Of a DNA stretch of 64,000 bases, positions 9,318-20,447 are shown piece by piece; within the stretch, counting starts at the first letter, position 1, and each line of letters starts with the position of its first letter. Position numbers and translations under genes: made by a program. A model generated the notes under the pieces. The model searched no databases and was not told the DNA's origin. It worked only from the letters and a program-made list of their open reading frames with translations. Origin of the DNA: Clostridium sp. D53t1_180928_C8 (lineage in GTDB: Bacteria > Bacillota > Clostridia > Clostridiales > Clostridiaceae); assembly GCF_015667795.1 (NCBI RefSeq), contig NZ_JADPEL010000005.1, positions 62,001 to 126,000 of the forward strand, in the 5' to 3' direction.

Positions 9318-9337
9318 GAAACTCCCTAAGGAGTTTC
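9318..9337. repeat. Palindromic repeat, copy 1
   Basis: GAAACTCCCTAAGGAGTTTC is an eight-base stem around a four-base loop. An 18/20 identical copy is at 50709-50728. Both are intergenic, next to gene ends. Confidence 0.6.
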
Positions 9338-9392
9338 ATCTTTAACTTACAACTTGTTACTTGTTACTTACTACGCTTTTAATTACTAACTA

Positions 9393-9926
9393 CTAAAATA
9401 GCATTGCGTTTTTTATCTGGTCTACTTTATCTGGTGCTACATGCTTTAATATTTCAAATGCAAATGGTATTGCAGCTGCTGGACCTCTTCCAGTAATAAC
9501 ATTTCCATCAACAACTACAAGTTCCTCTTTATAATTACATCCTACTAATTGATCATCAAACCCAGGATAGCATGTTGCATTCTTTCCATTAACTATTCCA
9601 AGCTTTCCTAAAGTAATTGGACCTGCACATATTGCAGCAACAATTTTACCCTCATCATAAAAATTCTTTACAAGTTCATTAACTTTTTCATCATCTCTTA
9701 AGTTTACTGATCCTGGCATACCACCTGGTAATACAACAACATCATAATCATAAACTTCTTCATTTAAAACTTTATCTGCCTTTATTGTTACTGAATGAGA
9801 TGTTGTCACCTCTAAACTCTTTGTTCCAAAAGTACTACAAGCAACACCTGCTCTTCTTAAAATATCAACTGTTGTTAATGCTTCAATAGTTTCAAAACCT
9901 TCTGCTAATAAAACTGCAACCTTCAC
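9393..9926 (-). CDS. DJ-1/PfpI family protein
   Basis: This protein of about 177 residues has the DJ-1/PfpI glutamine-amidotransferase-like fold. The nucleophilic elbow AAICAGP puts the conserved cysteine at residue 100, and the partner glutamate lies in AEGFE near residue 12. VVVLPGGMPG and GRGPAAAIPFAFEIL are typical family segments. Members act as redox-stress proteins, chaperones or glyoxalase/deglycase-like enzymes, and which applies here cannot be told from sequence. I placed the start at the GTG at 9926 because GGGAG lies eight bases upstream; the outer GTG at 9935 overlaps that site. It follows the topoisomerase A gene by 28 bases and may be cotranscribed with it. Confidence 0.9.
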   Translation of the reverse strand: MKVAVLLAEGFETIEALTTVDILRRAGVACSTFGTKSLEVTTSHSVTIKADKVLNEEVYDYDVVVLPGGMPGSVNLRDDEKVNELVKNFYDEGKIVAAICAGPITLGKLGIVNGKNATCYPGFDDQLVGCNYKEELVVVDGNVITGRGPAAAIPFAFEILKHVAPDKVDQIKNAMLF

Positions 9927-9954
9927 TTTTAACACTCCCTTTTATTTATTACAT

Positions 9955-12870
9955 TTATAAGCTAAATAACGTTTCTGTTATTTCGTCATCTAAATTAATA
10001 ACCATAATATTAGTTCCTCTTCCAGCTCTATTTTGAACTCGAATATCTCTTATCTCTACTACCTTTTTTTCTTTATTTTTTGTTAATAAGGTAATTTCTT
10101 CATTTCTATTATCATCTATAGCTATTTCATCCATAGTATTACTTAATAATTTAAGTATATTTCCTGAAAGTACTTCATCATCTTCTTTTAAGCTTATTCC
10201 TGTTACTCCTGAAGCAACTCTTCCCATAGCATTTACACTTTCACTAAGGAATCTAATTGCCATTCCTTTTTTACTTATAATTACTATTTCTCCATCATTG
10301 GCTTCTATGCATACTGAAATTAATTCATCATTTTCATATTTAAACTTATACGCTTGGCATGATGAGTAATTTCCATCATATTCTTTCAATGAAGTCTTTT
10401 TTATCATTCCCTTTTTACTAAAGAAATAAACCATATCTTTTTCATTAAAGGTCTTAATTGAATAAACATCTATTATCTTTTCTTTTTTTGAATATCCATC
10501 AATTATATTTTCTATTGCAATTTCTTCTTTAATAACATTAGAAATTAAAAATGCTGGTATCTTATAAACATTTCCCTTATCAGTAAACATTAATAATGTA
10601 CTTAAAGAATCTGTATTAACTTTTAATCTATCATTAGCCTTTGCTCTTGCAAATCCCTTTAATGTACCCTTTGCTGTTACTCCAAGGCTAAATGTTATAA
10701 ATTCAAATTCATTTACATATTCTACATTTATTATTTCATCACTTTCAATTAAGTTAAATAATTGAGTTCCTAAAATATTTCTTGGTGTATCTTCTATCTT
10801 AGGTAATTCTAAGCTAAACTTTAATCCTAATTTAGTTTTTACTTCTAAGAATTCCTTATCCTCTTCACTATCTAATAATATTATATTTAATACAAGTTCA
10901 TTTTCCTTTAACTTTAATGCTTGAATTTTACTATAACTAGTTTGGAACTTATCTAAAGAGCTCTTCTTTATTATACCTCTATTAGTTATAAATTGAATAC
11001 TCTTACTTCCATCTAACACACCTATAGAAAATGTCTCTACTATATTTTCATCATCTAGATTTAAAGTTTTTATTATAGAATCTACTCTTTCGCCCTTTTC
11101 CTTCCATTTACCTTCTGGAATATTTATTCCTTTAATTTGATACATATTACCTTTATCAGTAAATAAAAGAATATTTTCTGTAGTATTTGATTTAAATAAG
11201 AATTTAAGCTCATCGCCTTCTCTATATTCAATATCTTCAGCTTTTGCATTAGATCTTTGATAATTTTTAAATGGTATTCTTTTTATAAATCCATCTTTAG
11301 ATAATGTAATCATAACATCTTCAACAACAATAAGTTCATCTAAATCAATTTTAGCTTCACTATCATCTTCTACTATCATAGTTCTTCTTGGATTTCTAAA
11401 TCTATCAGTAATCTCTTTTAATTCAGTTTTTACAACTCTTAATAGCTCTTTTTCCTCAGCTAATATTTTTCTTAATTTCTTTATAGTTTTTTCAAGCTCT
11501 GCATATTCCTTTTGGAACACTTTAATTTCTAGCCCTGTTAATCTATAAAGCATAAGTTCTAAAATTGCTTCTGCTTGAATTTCTGTAAATCCAAACTTAT
11601 CAATTAAATTTATACCTGCATCTTTTTTAGATTTTGATTCTCTAATAGTCTTAATTATTTCATCTAAAACATCTATAGCTTTAATAAATCCTTCAACTAT
11701 ATGGAACCTTTTTTCTGCCATAACAAGTTCCTTTATAGTTCTCTTTGTAACTATATCTTTTTGATGGTTGACATAATGCATTATTATTGTCTTTAATCCC
11801 ATAGTTTGTGGTTTTCCATCAGCAAGTGCTACCATATTAAAGCTTATGTTACATTGTAAGTCCGTTTTCTTATATAAGTATTTTAAAACTTTATCTGCTA
11901 TATCATAATCTGCAGCCTTTTTAAGTTCTACAACAGCTCTTATACCACTTCTATCTGATTCGTCCCTAATATCAGTAATAGCTTCTAATGCTTTTTGATG
12001 TCTCTTATCTCCAGTCATCTCAGATATTGTTTGAAGTATCTTTGACTTATTTCTTCTATAAGGGAATTCAGTAATAACTATTCCATATCTACCATTATCA
12101 AGCTTTTCTATATTAGTTTTCGCTCTTAAAGTAACTTTTCCTTCTCCTGTTTCATAAGCAGATAATAAAGAATTTTTACCAATAAGAACTCCACCAGTTG
12201 GAAGATCTGGTGCTTTAATATAATTCATAAGCTCTTTTGTTGTTATTTCTGGATTATCTATATATGCTAATACACCATCTGTAACTTCACCTAAATTATG
12301 TGGTGGTATATTAGTAGCAAGTCCAACAGCTATTCCAAATGTACCATTTACTAAAAGGTTTGGATATCTTGCTGGTAATACTTTAGGCTCCATTTCACTA
12401 TCTGAATAGTTTGGAACCATTTCAACTGTATCTTTATCTATATCTCTAAGCATCTCCATTGCTATCTTTGATAATCTAGCCTCAGTATAACGCATGGCAG
12501 CTGCTCCATCGCCATCCATTGAACCAAAGTTCCCATGTCCATCAAATAATTGTTCTCTAGTAGAGAAGTCTTGAGCCATAAGTACCATAGCATCATAAAC
12601 TGATGAATCACCATGAGGATGGAATTTACCAAGTACATCCCCAACTATTCTTGCACTTTTATAATAAGGTCTATCAGGAAAAGCCTTTAAAAGATAAGCT
12701 CCATAAAGTATTCTTCTATGAACCGGCTTTAATCCATCTCTTACATCTGGAAGCGCTCTATCCTTTGCAACTTCTACTGCATATGGAAGATAATTATCCG
12801 GCATAGCCTCTTCAAGAGGTATTCTTAATATATTATTATCCCTTGGAATGTCATGTCCCTTCTTAGCCAT
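9955..12870 (-). CDS. parC: Type IIA DNA topoisomerase subunit A (topo IV ParC-like)
   Basis: This 971-residue subunit holds the DNA breakage-reunion domain. The catalytic tyrosine is Y128 in [10 protein letters not shown]. The quinolone-determining region reads [10 protein letters not shown], with S89 and D93 at the usual resistance positions in their susceptible state. The C-terminal half is a beta-pinwheel of repeated blades. No clear GyrA box (QRRGGKG-like) was found; the nearest is QNRAGRG in the last blade, which favours topoisomerase IV over gyrase. It lies 20 bases downstream of its ATPase partner subunit. Assignment to topo IV rather than a second gyrase is probable, not certain. Confidence 0.9.
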   Translation of the reverse strand: MAKKGHDIPRDNNILRIPLEEAMPDNYLPYAVEVAKDRALPDVRDGLKPVHRRILYGAYLLKAFPDRPYYKSARIVGDVLGKFHPHGDSSVYDAMVLMAQDFSTREQLFDGHGNFGSMDGDGAAAMRYTEARLSKIAMEMLRDIDKDTVEMVPNYSDSEMEPKVLPARYPNLLVNGTFGIAVGLATNIPPHNLGEVTDGVLAYIDNPEITTKELMNYIKAPDLPTGGVLIGKNSLLSAYETGEGKVTLRAKTNIEKLDNGRYGIVITEFPYRRNKSKILQTISEMTGDKRHQKALEAITDIRDESDRSGIRAVVELKKAADYDIADKVLKYLYKKTDLQCNISFNMVALADGKPQTMGLKTIIMHYVNHQKDIVTKRTIKELVMAEKRFHIVEGFIKAIDVLDEIIKTIRESKSKKDAGINLIDKFGFTEIQAEAILELMLYRLTGLEIKVFQKEYAELEKTIKKLRKILAEEKELLRVVKTELKEITDRFRNPRRTMIVEDDSEAKIDLDELIVVEDVMITLSKDGFIKRIPFKNYQRSNAKAEDIEYREGDELKFLFKSNTTENILLFTDKGNMYQIKGINIPEGKWKEKGERVDSIIKTLNLDDENIVETFSIGVLDGSKSIQFITNRGIIKKSSLDKFQTSYSKIQALKLKENELVLNIILLDSEEDKEFLEVKTKLGLKFSLELPKIEDTPRNILGTQLFNLIESDEIINVEYVNEFEFITFSLGVTAKGTLKGFARAKANDRLKVNTDSLSTLLMFTDKGNVYKIPAFLISNVIKEEIAIENIIDGYSKKEKIIDVYSIKTFNEKDMVYFFSKKGMIKKTSLKEYDGNYSSCQAYKFKYENDELISVCIEANDGEIVIISKKGMAIRFLSESVNAMGRVASGVTGISLKEDDEVLSGNILKLLSNTMDEIAIDDNRNEEITLLTKNKEKKVVEIRDIRVQNRAGRGTNIMVINLDDEITETLFSL

Positions 12871-12890
12871 AATTTAGCTCCTTTCTCTAC

Positions 12891-14840
12891 CTAAAACTCT
12901 GCATACTTATACATATAATTTTTTCTTGGCTCAACAACATCACCCATTAAAAGTGATACCATTTTTTCTGCCTTAGCTGCATCTTCAATAGTAACTTGGA
13001 AAAGAGTTCTAGTTTCTGGATTTAAAGTAGTATCCCAAAGTTGGTCTGGATTCATTTCTCCAAGACCTTTATATCTTTGAATTAAAGCTCCCTTTCCTAT
13101 TTCCTTTTTAACCTTTTCTAATTCTTCATCACTATATGCATATTTTGATACTTCTTTTCCTTTTACAATCTTATAAACTTTATATAAAGGCGGTTGTGCT
13201 AAATAAAGATGTCCATTAGCTATTAATGGTCTCATATATCTATAAATATAAGTCATCCATAAAGTTCTGATATGATATCCATCAACATCAGCATCACTCA
13301 TTATTATAATTTTATCGTACTTTAAGTCTTCTTCTTTATAGTTATCTAAAGTACCTGTTCCTATAGCTGTATTGAAAATTTTAAGTTCTTCAGATGCTAG
13401 TACATTTTCAAGCTTTTGCTTTTCTGTATTCATTATTTTACCTTTTGAAGGCATTATAGTTTGGAATCTTCTATCTCTAGCTTGTTTTGCTGAACCACCG
13501 GCAGAGTCTCCCTCAACTACTATAAATTCATTAACAGTATTATCTTTTAATGTACAAACAGCAACTTTCCCAGCAAGTGGTGCTGTTCCCTTACCTATCT
13601 TTTTCTTTTCAGCTTCATTTATCTTTTTAATTTTTTCTCTTCTTTGGGCTGCAGCAAGTGCATTATTTATAAGACTTGTAGCAACTTCCTTATTATCTTC
13701 TATCCATTCACAAAGTCTAGTATATGCTAAATCATTCATCATAGTATAGGCTTCTGAACTTCCTAACTTAGTCTTAGTTTGCCCTTCAAACACAGCATTA
13801 GTAATCTTGATTCTAACTATAGCTGTCATTCCTTCTCTTAAGTCATCACCCTCAAACTCTTTATCCTTTTCCTTAACAAGTCCTAACTTTTTTGACCACT
13901 CCTTAAATGCTCTTGTCATACCTGTTTTAAATCCTGATTCATGAGTTCCAGCTTCTGTAGTAGGAATATTATTAACATAACTTGCAATATATTCAGTAGT
14001 AGAATCTGTGAATTGCATGCAGACTTCTCCATACATTGAAATATTGTTTATTTCTCTTTCACCTTCAAAAAGAATTGGTGTAGCATGAATTGTAGTTTTA
14101 CTTTCATTCAAATAATCTATAAAATCAAGCAAACCTCTTTCAGAATAATATTCCTTTCGTACTTCTTCATCTTTTCTATTATCTATAAGCTCAAGATGTA
14201 TGCCTTTATTTTGGAATGCAAGTTCTTGTAATCTTTCATCTATAATATCAAACTTGAAATCAGTTGTAGAAAAAATTTCTCCATCTGGTTTAAATGTAAC
14301 TCTTGTTCCTGTATCTTTTGCTTTTCCTACAACCTCTAATTTACTTACTGCAGTTCCAGGCATATCTTTTTTAAGTTCTTTATCATAAGCATATTCAAAT
14401 CTTTGCTTATATATATTACCATTTTGATGAACTTCAACTTCAAGCCATTTAGAAAGTGCATTAACAACTGCCGCTCCAACTCCGTGAAGACCTCCTGATG
14501 TTTTATAGTTCTTATTATCAAACTTACCACCAGTATGTAATTCGGTAAATACCATTTCAACTCCTGATTTTTTCTTAACGGGATGAATTCCTGTTGGTAT
14601 TCCTCTACCATTATCTATAACAGTAACACTTTTATCTTTATTTATAATAATTGTAGCTTTATCTCCAAATCCATTAGATATTTCATCTATTGAATTGTCT
14701 AATATCTCCCATATACAATGATGTAAGCCCTTTGTTCCTGTAGACCCTATATACATTCCTGGTCTAACTCTAACTGGTTCAAGCTTCTCTAAGGATGTCA
14801 AATCAGTTACATCATATTTACTATTAACTTCACTATTCAT
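12891..14840 (-). CDS. parE: Type IIA DNA topoisomerase subunit B (topo IV ParE-like)
   Basis: This ATPase subunit of about 649 residues pairs with the adjacent subunit A to pass DNA duplexes and decatenate chromosomes. The GHKL ATPase motifs are visible: EILDNSIDE, DNGRGIP and GGLHGVGAAVVNALS. The TOPRIM domain has EGDSAGGSAKQARDR and SDADVDGYHIRTL. The stretch QTIMPSKGKIMNTEK differs from the usual gyrase ILPLRGKILNVE, consistent with ParE-like proteins. The start was set at 14840 because GGAGGTTTAT directly precedes it; the longer frame would begin at a TTG inside that site. A strong promoter is at 14893-14921. Confidence 0.93.
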   Translation of the reverse strand: MNSEVNSKYDVTDLTSLEKLEPVRVRPGMYIGSTGTKGLHHCIWEILDNSIDEISNGFGDKATIIINKDKSVTVIDNGRGIPTGIHPVKKKSGVEMVFTELHTGGKFDNKNYKTSGGLHGVGAAVVNALSKWLEVEVHQNGNIYKQRFEYAYDKELKKDMPGTAVSKLEVVGKAKDTGTRVTFKPDGEIFSTTDFKFDIIDERLQELAFQNKGIHLELIDNRKDEEVRKEYYSERGLLDFIDYLNESKTTIHATPILFEGEREINNISMYGEVCMQFTDSTTEYIASYVNNIPTTEAGTHESGFKTGMTRAFKEWSKKLGLVKEKDKEFEGDDLREGMTAIVRIKITNAVFEGQTKTKLGSSEAYTMMNDLAYTRLCEWIEDNKEVATSLINNALAAAQRREKIKKINEAEKKKIGKGTAPLAGKVAVCTLKDNTVNEFIVVEGDSAGGSAKQARDRRFQTIMPSKGKIMNTEKQKLENVLASEELKIFNTAIGTGTLDNYKEEDLKYDKIIIMSDADVDGYHIRTLWMTYIYRYMRPLIANGHLYLAQPPLYKVYKIVKGKEVSKYAYSDEELEKVKKEIGKGALIQRYKGLGEMNPDQLWDTTLNPETRTLFQVTIEDAAKAEKMVSLLMGDVVEPRKNYMYKYAEF

Positions 14841-14892
14841 ATAAACCTCCAAAATTATAACCTATTCACATTTAAGTAATAATTTAGATATA

Positions 14893-14921
14893 ATTATACA
14901 ATTTCATAATATCAAAATCAA
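14893..14921 (-). promoter_or_regulatory. Sigma-A promoter of the parE-parC operon
   Basis: On the minus strand TTGATT (14916-14921), a 17-base spacer and a perfect TATAAT (14893-14898) lie about 50 bases before the parE ATG. Confidence 0.75.
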
Positions 14922-15205
14922 ACTAATGTTCTTTATTAACTTTTTAATTTTATCACAATTCTTTAATTATTAAAAATTTCTATGTTTTATGGTATTTAAT
15001 TATAATCCATTTTATAATAATAAGTCATCTAAATTTTCATGTATTTAAATTATATTTAATTAATTATTTTTAAATTTCTTACTTATATATTATCCTCATT
15101 ATTCAAATTTACAAATTATTTTACTTACAATACTTCATTTTATTATATATTTTAAAATAAATTAGCAAAGCTAAATTAATAACATTTGTCAATATATCAA
15201 AAATA

Positions 15206-15256
15206 AAAAATCAAATTACCTTGTAATTATACAAACTACAAAGCAATTTGATTTTT
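15206..15256 (-). terminator. Terminator of gdhA
   Basis: AAAAATCAAATT pairs with AATTTGATTTTT, with an inner CTTGTA/TACAA pairing. On the minus strand a T-run follows the stem. It lies 63 bases after the gdhA stop. Confidence 0.8.
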
Positions 15257-15319
15257 ATAATAAAATCTGCTTTTCTAATTGGTTAATTTCACTTAATACT
15301 TATAATTATAATTTTATAA

Positions 15320-16678
<1,359 letters not shown>

Positions 16679-16786
16679 TTAATTTTTATTACCATTTATA
16701 ATCAATAATTTTTTGGATTTATTTTACATATAAATGTATTATTTATATGATTTTTTTCTTATATTAATAAATTTATATTAATATAT

Positions 16787-16822
16787 TTATTAATATAGTA
16801 ATCCTAATTAATATAATAATCC
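16787..16822. repeat. 18-base imperfect tandem repeat upstream of gdhA
   Basis: TTATTAATATAGTAATCC is followed directly by TAATTAATATAATAATCC, 16 of 18 identical. It is the only ordered element I see in the 235-base gap upstream of gdhA and may be a regulator site or simply AT-rich duplication. Confidence 0.5.
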
Positions 16823-16862
16823 TATTTTTATAATTTTAAAAGATAATTTTCAAAAAAATATA

Positions 16863-16897
16863 AAAAAGTTGTGCAATATTATTAAACACAACTTTTT
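16863..16897 (-). terminator. Terminator of the glycosyltransferase gene
   Basis: A perfect 11-base stem, AAAAAGTTGTG/CACAACTTTTT, with a T-run on the minus strand. It lies just past the stop at 16902. Confidence 0.92.
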
Positions 16898-16901
16898 CAA
16901 A

Positions 16902-18038
16902 TTATTTATCACTCATGATAAAATTATTTTCTATTAATTCATTAATTAATAGGAATATGTTCTTTGTAGAATCATTTTTATCAAACGACTTACAAGCTTC
17001 CTTCATATCCTCTAGCTTTTCACCGTCTTTTAATAGTTCTACAATAGCTTCTCTACAGCTATTTCCATCTTTAATTCTTACAGCCATATTATGTTTTAAT
17101 AAAAACTCTGCATTTTCTTCCTCTTGCCCTGGAATCGCATCAAAAACTGCCATTGGAATATTACAAGCTAATGCTTCTGTAACTGTTAATCCTCCTGGTT
17201 TTGTAATTATTATGTCTGATGCTTGCATAAACTTATTAATTTCATCTGTAAAATATATAAGCTTTGTCTTTTTAGGACTACTACCTATAACTTCTTCAAA
17301 ATGTTTATACAACTTTTGATTTCTTCCTGTAACTAATATTATTTGAAAATCTAAATCTATATCTATTATATTTTCATAAACATCAAAAACATTGGATACT
17401 CCAAAACTTCCTGCCATCATTAATATTGTTGGCAAGTTTTTATCAAGACCTAACTCTTCTATTACTAATTGTTTTTCTTTTTCTTCAAAAAATACCTCAT
17501 CTACAGGTATTCCATATGGATAAATACATCTTGCATCTACCCCCTCTGAAGCCATTTTAGTAACCATATCATCATTAGCCACAATATATGCATCTACCTT
17601 ATCATTTATCCATGCCTTATGTGGTGCATAATCAGTCATTATACATATTAATGGTATATTTATTTCCCTTTTAGACTTTAACCTTGATACCATTTCAGTT
17701 GGAAACGGATGCGTTGTTATAATAACATCCGGCTTAAAATCATCTATTAAAGGTAATAACTTATTTGCAAATATATTGTTAAGTCTAGTTACAAAATTAG
17801 CTAACTTATGATCTTTATTAGTTAAATCATATAGTTTTCCATATAATTTAGGAGTCTTAGTTGCTAAATAAACATATCCACCAGTTACTGTTTTATTTAA
17901 TATTGGACTTATATACAATAAACTATCTACTATTTTAACATTTATATCTTTATTTTTTTGGGTCATATAACCCTCTATCGCTTTAGATGCCCTCATATGT
18001 CCTCCACCAGTCGATGCTGACAAAATAAGAATATTCAT
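16902..18038 (-). CDS. Diacylglycerol glycosyltransferase-like protein (MGDG synthase / UgtP family)
   Basis: This 378-residue GT28-type glycosyltransferase has the N-terminal MGDG-synthase domain, LSASTGGGHMRASKAIEGY at residues 6-24, and a C-terminal nucleotide-sugar domain with KPGGLTVTEALACNIPM. Relatives such as Bacillus UgtP add glucose to diacylglycerol, making glycolipids and the lipoteichoic-acid anchor; plant relatives add galactose. The sugar and number of additions are not readable here. It would act at the cytoplasmic face of the membrane. A PAP2 phosphatase gene lies 69 bases upstream on the same strand, which would fit lipid metabolism, but cotranscription is uncertain. Confidence 0.88.
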   Translation of the reverse strand: MNILILSASTGGGHMRASKAIEGYMTQKNKDINVKIVDSLLYISPILNKTVTGGYVYLATKTPKLYGKLYDLTNKDHKLANFVTRLNNIFANKLLPLIDDFKPDVIITTHPFPTEMVSRLKSKREINIPLICIMTDYAPHKAWINDKVDAYIVANDDMVTKMASEGVDARCIYPYGIPVDEVFFEEKEKQLVIEELGLDKNLPTILMMAGSFGVSNVFDVYENIIDIDLDFQIILVTGRNQKLYKHFEEVIGSSPKKTKLIYFTDEINKFMQASDIIITKPGGLTVTEALACNIPMAVFDAIPGQEEENAEFLLKHNMAVRIKDGNSCREAIVELLKDGEKLEDMKEACKSFDKNDSTKNIFLLINELIENNFIMSDK

Positions 18039-18107
18039 TTAAAGTCCCCCTAACAATACAATTTCTATAATCAATCAATTTACTATTATATCACATAATT
18101 TTAAATA

Positions 18108-18635
18108 TTAAAAAACCAATCTCCCTAAAAAGGAAACTACAGTTATACCACAAGTAAATCCTAAAACCATTCCAAAAATTACATCTGTTGGATAATGTAC
18201 TTTTAAATATAACCTTGAAAATGCAATTAATGTTGCAATAGGACTTACTATTAAGCCCAACTTTCCATTCATTTGTAAGAATACTGCTAAAGCAGCAAAT
18301 GATGATGCTGTATGCCCTGATGGGAAAGAATATGTTATGGGTTTATTTACCAATAACGTTTCTTCTTTATCTTGAAATGGTCTACTTCTTCTGACTATAT
18401 GTTTTATTATTCCTTCACCAATTATTGTAGTTAGTGCTAATGCTAAAATAACACCTATTCCAATAAGTCTATATTCAACTTTTAAAAACATTAAACTTGA
18501 TATAACGAACCATATTACTCCTAAATTTCCCATCATAGTTATAATCGGCATTATCTTATCAAATGTTCTATTTTGACATTTTTCACTTATGTACTTTAAG
18601 CCCTTACTATCTATAGCTTTAAAAAACTTCACCAT
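18108..18635 (-). CDS. PAP2-family membrane phosphatase (undecaprenyl-PP or lipid phosphatase)
   Basis: This 175-residue membrane protein carries all three PAP2 motifs: K78-x6-RP (KHIVRRSRP), PSGH at 105-108, and SR-x5-H-x3-D with H147 and D151. About five hydrophobic segments are present. PAP2 enzymes of this size dephosphorylate undecaprenyl diphosphate (BcrC type, cell-wall carrier recycling and bacitracin tolerance) or phosphatidic acid/phosphatidylglycerol phosphate. The two cannot be separated from sequence by eye. AAGGAGATAG precedes the ATG. Confidence 0.92.
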   Translation of the reverse strand: MVKFFKAIDSKGLKYISEKCQNRTFDKIMPIITMMGNLGVIWFVISSLMFLKVEYRLIGIGVILALALTTIIGEGIIKHIVRRSRPFQDKEETLLVNKPITYSFPSGHTASSFAALAVFLQMNGKLGLIVSPIATLIAFSRLYLKVHYPTDVIFGMVLGFTCGITVVSFLGRLVF

Positions 18636-18794
18636 CCCACTATCTCCTTATTTCTATTTTACCCCTTTTAATATTTCGCATACTTTATATCCATCTTCAT
18701 TATACTCCTATTATATAATAATTTTATTATATAAAGTTAATTCTTTGTTAACATTTAGCTTATAATTTTCTTAATGTTTTCTTAAGAAAATACA

Positions 18795-18837
18795 AATAAG
18801 GAGTAGAAATAACAAAATATTATTTCTATTCCTTATT
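18795..18837 (-). terminator. Terminator overlapping the stop codon of the YjdF-like gene
   Basis: AATAAGGAGTAGAAATA pairs with TATTTCTA-TCCTTATT. The outer arm overlaps the TAA stop of the minus-strand gene, so the RNA hairpin begins at the end of the coding sequence. Confidence 0.75.
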
Positions 18838-19456
18838 AATACTCCTTAATCTCTTTATTTAAACTTTCAATAAACTTTATTTTTTTCCCTTTTATATAGT
18901 ATAAATATATAGGAATATTGGCAATTCCCCCCATTAAACTACCACATATTATATCCCACATTGTGTCATGCAAACTATTATTTTGAGATGCAAATCCAAA
19001 TAATTGGTCTGTTGAAAACTCCCATATTTCCCACACTGCTGCACCTGCAATAGAAAATATTATTGAAAACAATATAGGCATATACCTTTTAAATGAGCCT
19101 TCAGTTGCTCCATTACTTACATGTACAAACAATATATATCCTATCATTCCAAGAATAAGACCTGACATCAAGTGTAATATTTTATCATACATAGGTATAA
19201 TTAAATAAAAATCAAATACATTACCTAAATACATTGCTCCAAATATAAAAGAATATATTAAATAAAAACTTATTCTTGTCTTTCTTAAAAAAGTTTTTTT
19301 ATATACGCCATACATTATCCATAAAGTAATTGCCATTAAGCCTATTCTAAAAAGCTTTTCTCCACCCCTAAACATACAATCATATATTACAGTAATAATT
19401 AATATTAGCATTGATATTAAATTTAACCTAAGTGCTTTATCCTTTAATAAACTCAT
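18836..19456 (-). CDS. YjdF/DUF2238-like membrane protein
   Basis: About 206 residues with roughly six membrane segments. The motif set YDKILHLMSG, AAVWEIWEFSTD and HDTMWDIICGSLMGG resembles the DUF2238 (YjdF) family of inner-membrane proteins of unknown function; polar Asp, His and Glu residues inside membrane segments are a family trait. Start at 19456 is favoured because GGAG lies eight bases upstream; the ATG two codons earlier sits too close. The gene follows the rhomboid gene by 20 bases and probably shares its operon. No function is proposed. Confidence 0.75.
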   Translation of the reverse strand: MSLLKDKALRLNLISMLILIITVIYDCMFRGGEKLFRIGLMAITLWIMYGVYKKTFLRKTRISFYLIYSFIFGAMYLGNVFDFYLIIPMYDKILHLMSGLILGMIGYILFVHVSNGATEGSFKRYMPILFSIIFSIAGAAVWEIWEFSTDQLFGFASQNNSLHDTMWDIICGSLMGGIANIPIYLYYIKGKKIKFIESLNKEIKEY

Positions 19457-19476
19457 TAGCATTACTCCTTTATAAA

Positions 19477-20445
19477 TTAATATATTTTTCTATCCTTTAG
19501 CATCAAAGCAGAAACTCCACCAAATATTAATCCTCCTATATGAGCACCATTATCTATATTACTTAGTGTAACTCCTATAAATATATTTATGAGTAAAACT
19601 TTTAACAAATTAATTATATATCCTTTTCCAACCTTATCTTTGTGTTTTATACCAAAGATAATCATTGCTCCTAAAAGTCCAAATATAGCTCCTGATGCAC
19701 CTACGCTTATTGAATCAGAATTAAAAAGATAACTAAAAATACTTCCCCCTAAAGCTGAAATTAAATATATGACTATATATTTAATTTTTCCATATACATA
19801 CTCCACCTCTGAGCCAATAATTTTAAGAGCATACATATTAAATGCTATATGAGCTAAGCCTCCATGTAAGAAGGCACATGTTATTAATCTCCATGGTTGT
19901 CCATGGTCTATTAAAACATTAACTTTTGCTCCTAATTGTACTAAAGTATATGAATCAATATTTTGTATATTCTTAGACATAAAAGCTGTAACTATAAAAA
20001 TTAAAATATTTATACATATTAATATGTATGTTACTATACTTTCCTTATACTTTAATTTTTCTTTAACTTTATTTTCCATGCTATAATTAAGTATAGAAAC
20101 AAGTGGTTTACAGCTACTATCGCTGTAAACTACTTGTTTTTCTTTTTCTGAATAAATTACTTTATTATAGTTTTGATTTATTAAAGATTCATAGTTATCT
20201 GTTACGTATATAACCATATTTAAAGATATTTTTTTTGAATACATTTTCCCTAAAAAACTAATAGCTTCATAATATATAAAGTCACTTTTATAACTATTAG
20301 ATACTACAACAGCATAAATAAAGTCTTCACTTTCCATTATAGCTATCCATTTCTTTTCTTTTAAAAAATCGCTATAGTAATCCTTTATATAAAATTCTCC
20401 CTGCTTTGTTAGCTGTCCAAATAACACATCTTCTAATTTATTCAT
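19477..20445 (-). CDS. Rhomboid family intramembrane serine protease
   Basis: This 322-residue protein has a soluble N-terminal region of about 130 residues and a six-helix rhomboid core. The catalytic serine is S251 in VGASGAIFG and the histidine H302 in GAHIGGLIFGG; H199 and N203 of HIAFN form the oxyanion region. It would cleave membrane-spanning substrates within the bilayer; the substrate is unknown. The gene begins two bases after the stop of pepF, with only a weak purine-rich ribosome site, so translational coupling is likely. Confidence 0.94.
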   Translation of the reverse strand: MNKLEDVLFGQLTKQGEFYIKDYYSDFLKEKKWIAIMESEDFIYAVVVSNSYKSDFIYYEAISFLGKMYSKKISLNMVIYVTDNYESLINQNYNKVIYSEKEKQVVYSDSSCKPLVSILNYSMENKVKEKLKYKESIVTYILICINILIFIVTAFMSKNIQNIDSYTLVQLGAKVNVLIDHGQPWRLITCAFLHGGLAHIAFNMYALKIIGSEVEYVYGKIKYIVIYLISALGGSIFSYLFNSDSISVGASGAIFGLLGAMIIFGIKHKDKVGKGYIINLLKVLLINIFIGVTLSNIDNGAHIGGLIFGGVSALMLKDRKIY

Positions 20446-20447
20446 TC

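Larger units (their letters stand above)
14853..15319. other. Long AT-rich gap between gdhA and parE
   Basis: About 470 bases without a convincing gene. It holds the parE promoter (14893-14921) at one end and the gdhA terminator (15206-15256) at the other. The middle, about 14930-15200, is very AT-rich with no ribosome binding site followed by an open frame. Confidence 0.6.

Noticed and set aside
12462-12806. Frames on both strands inside parC
   Set aside because: Fully within the conserved breakage-reunion domain of the topoisomerase; shadows only.
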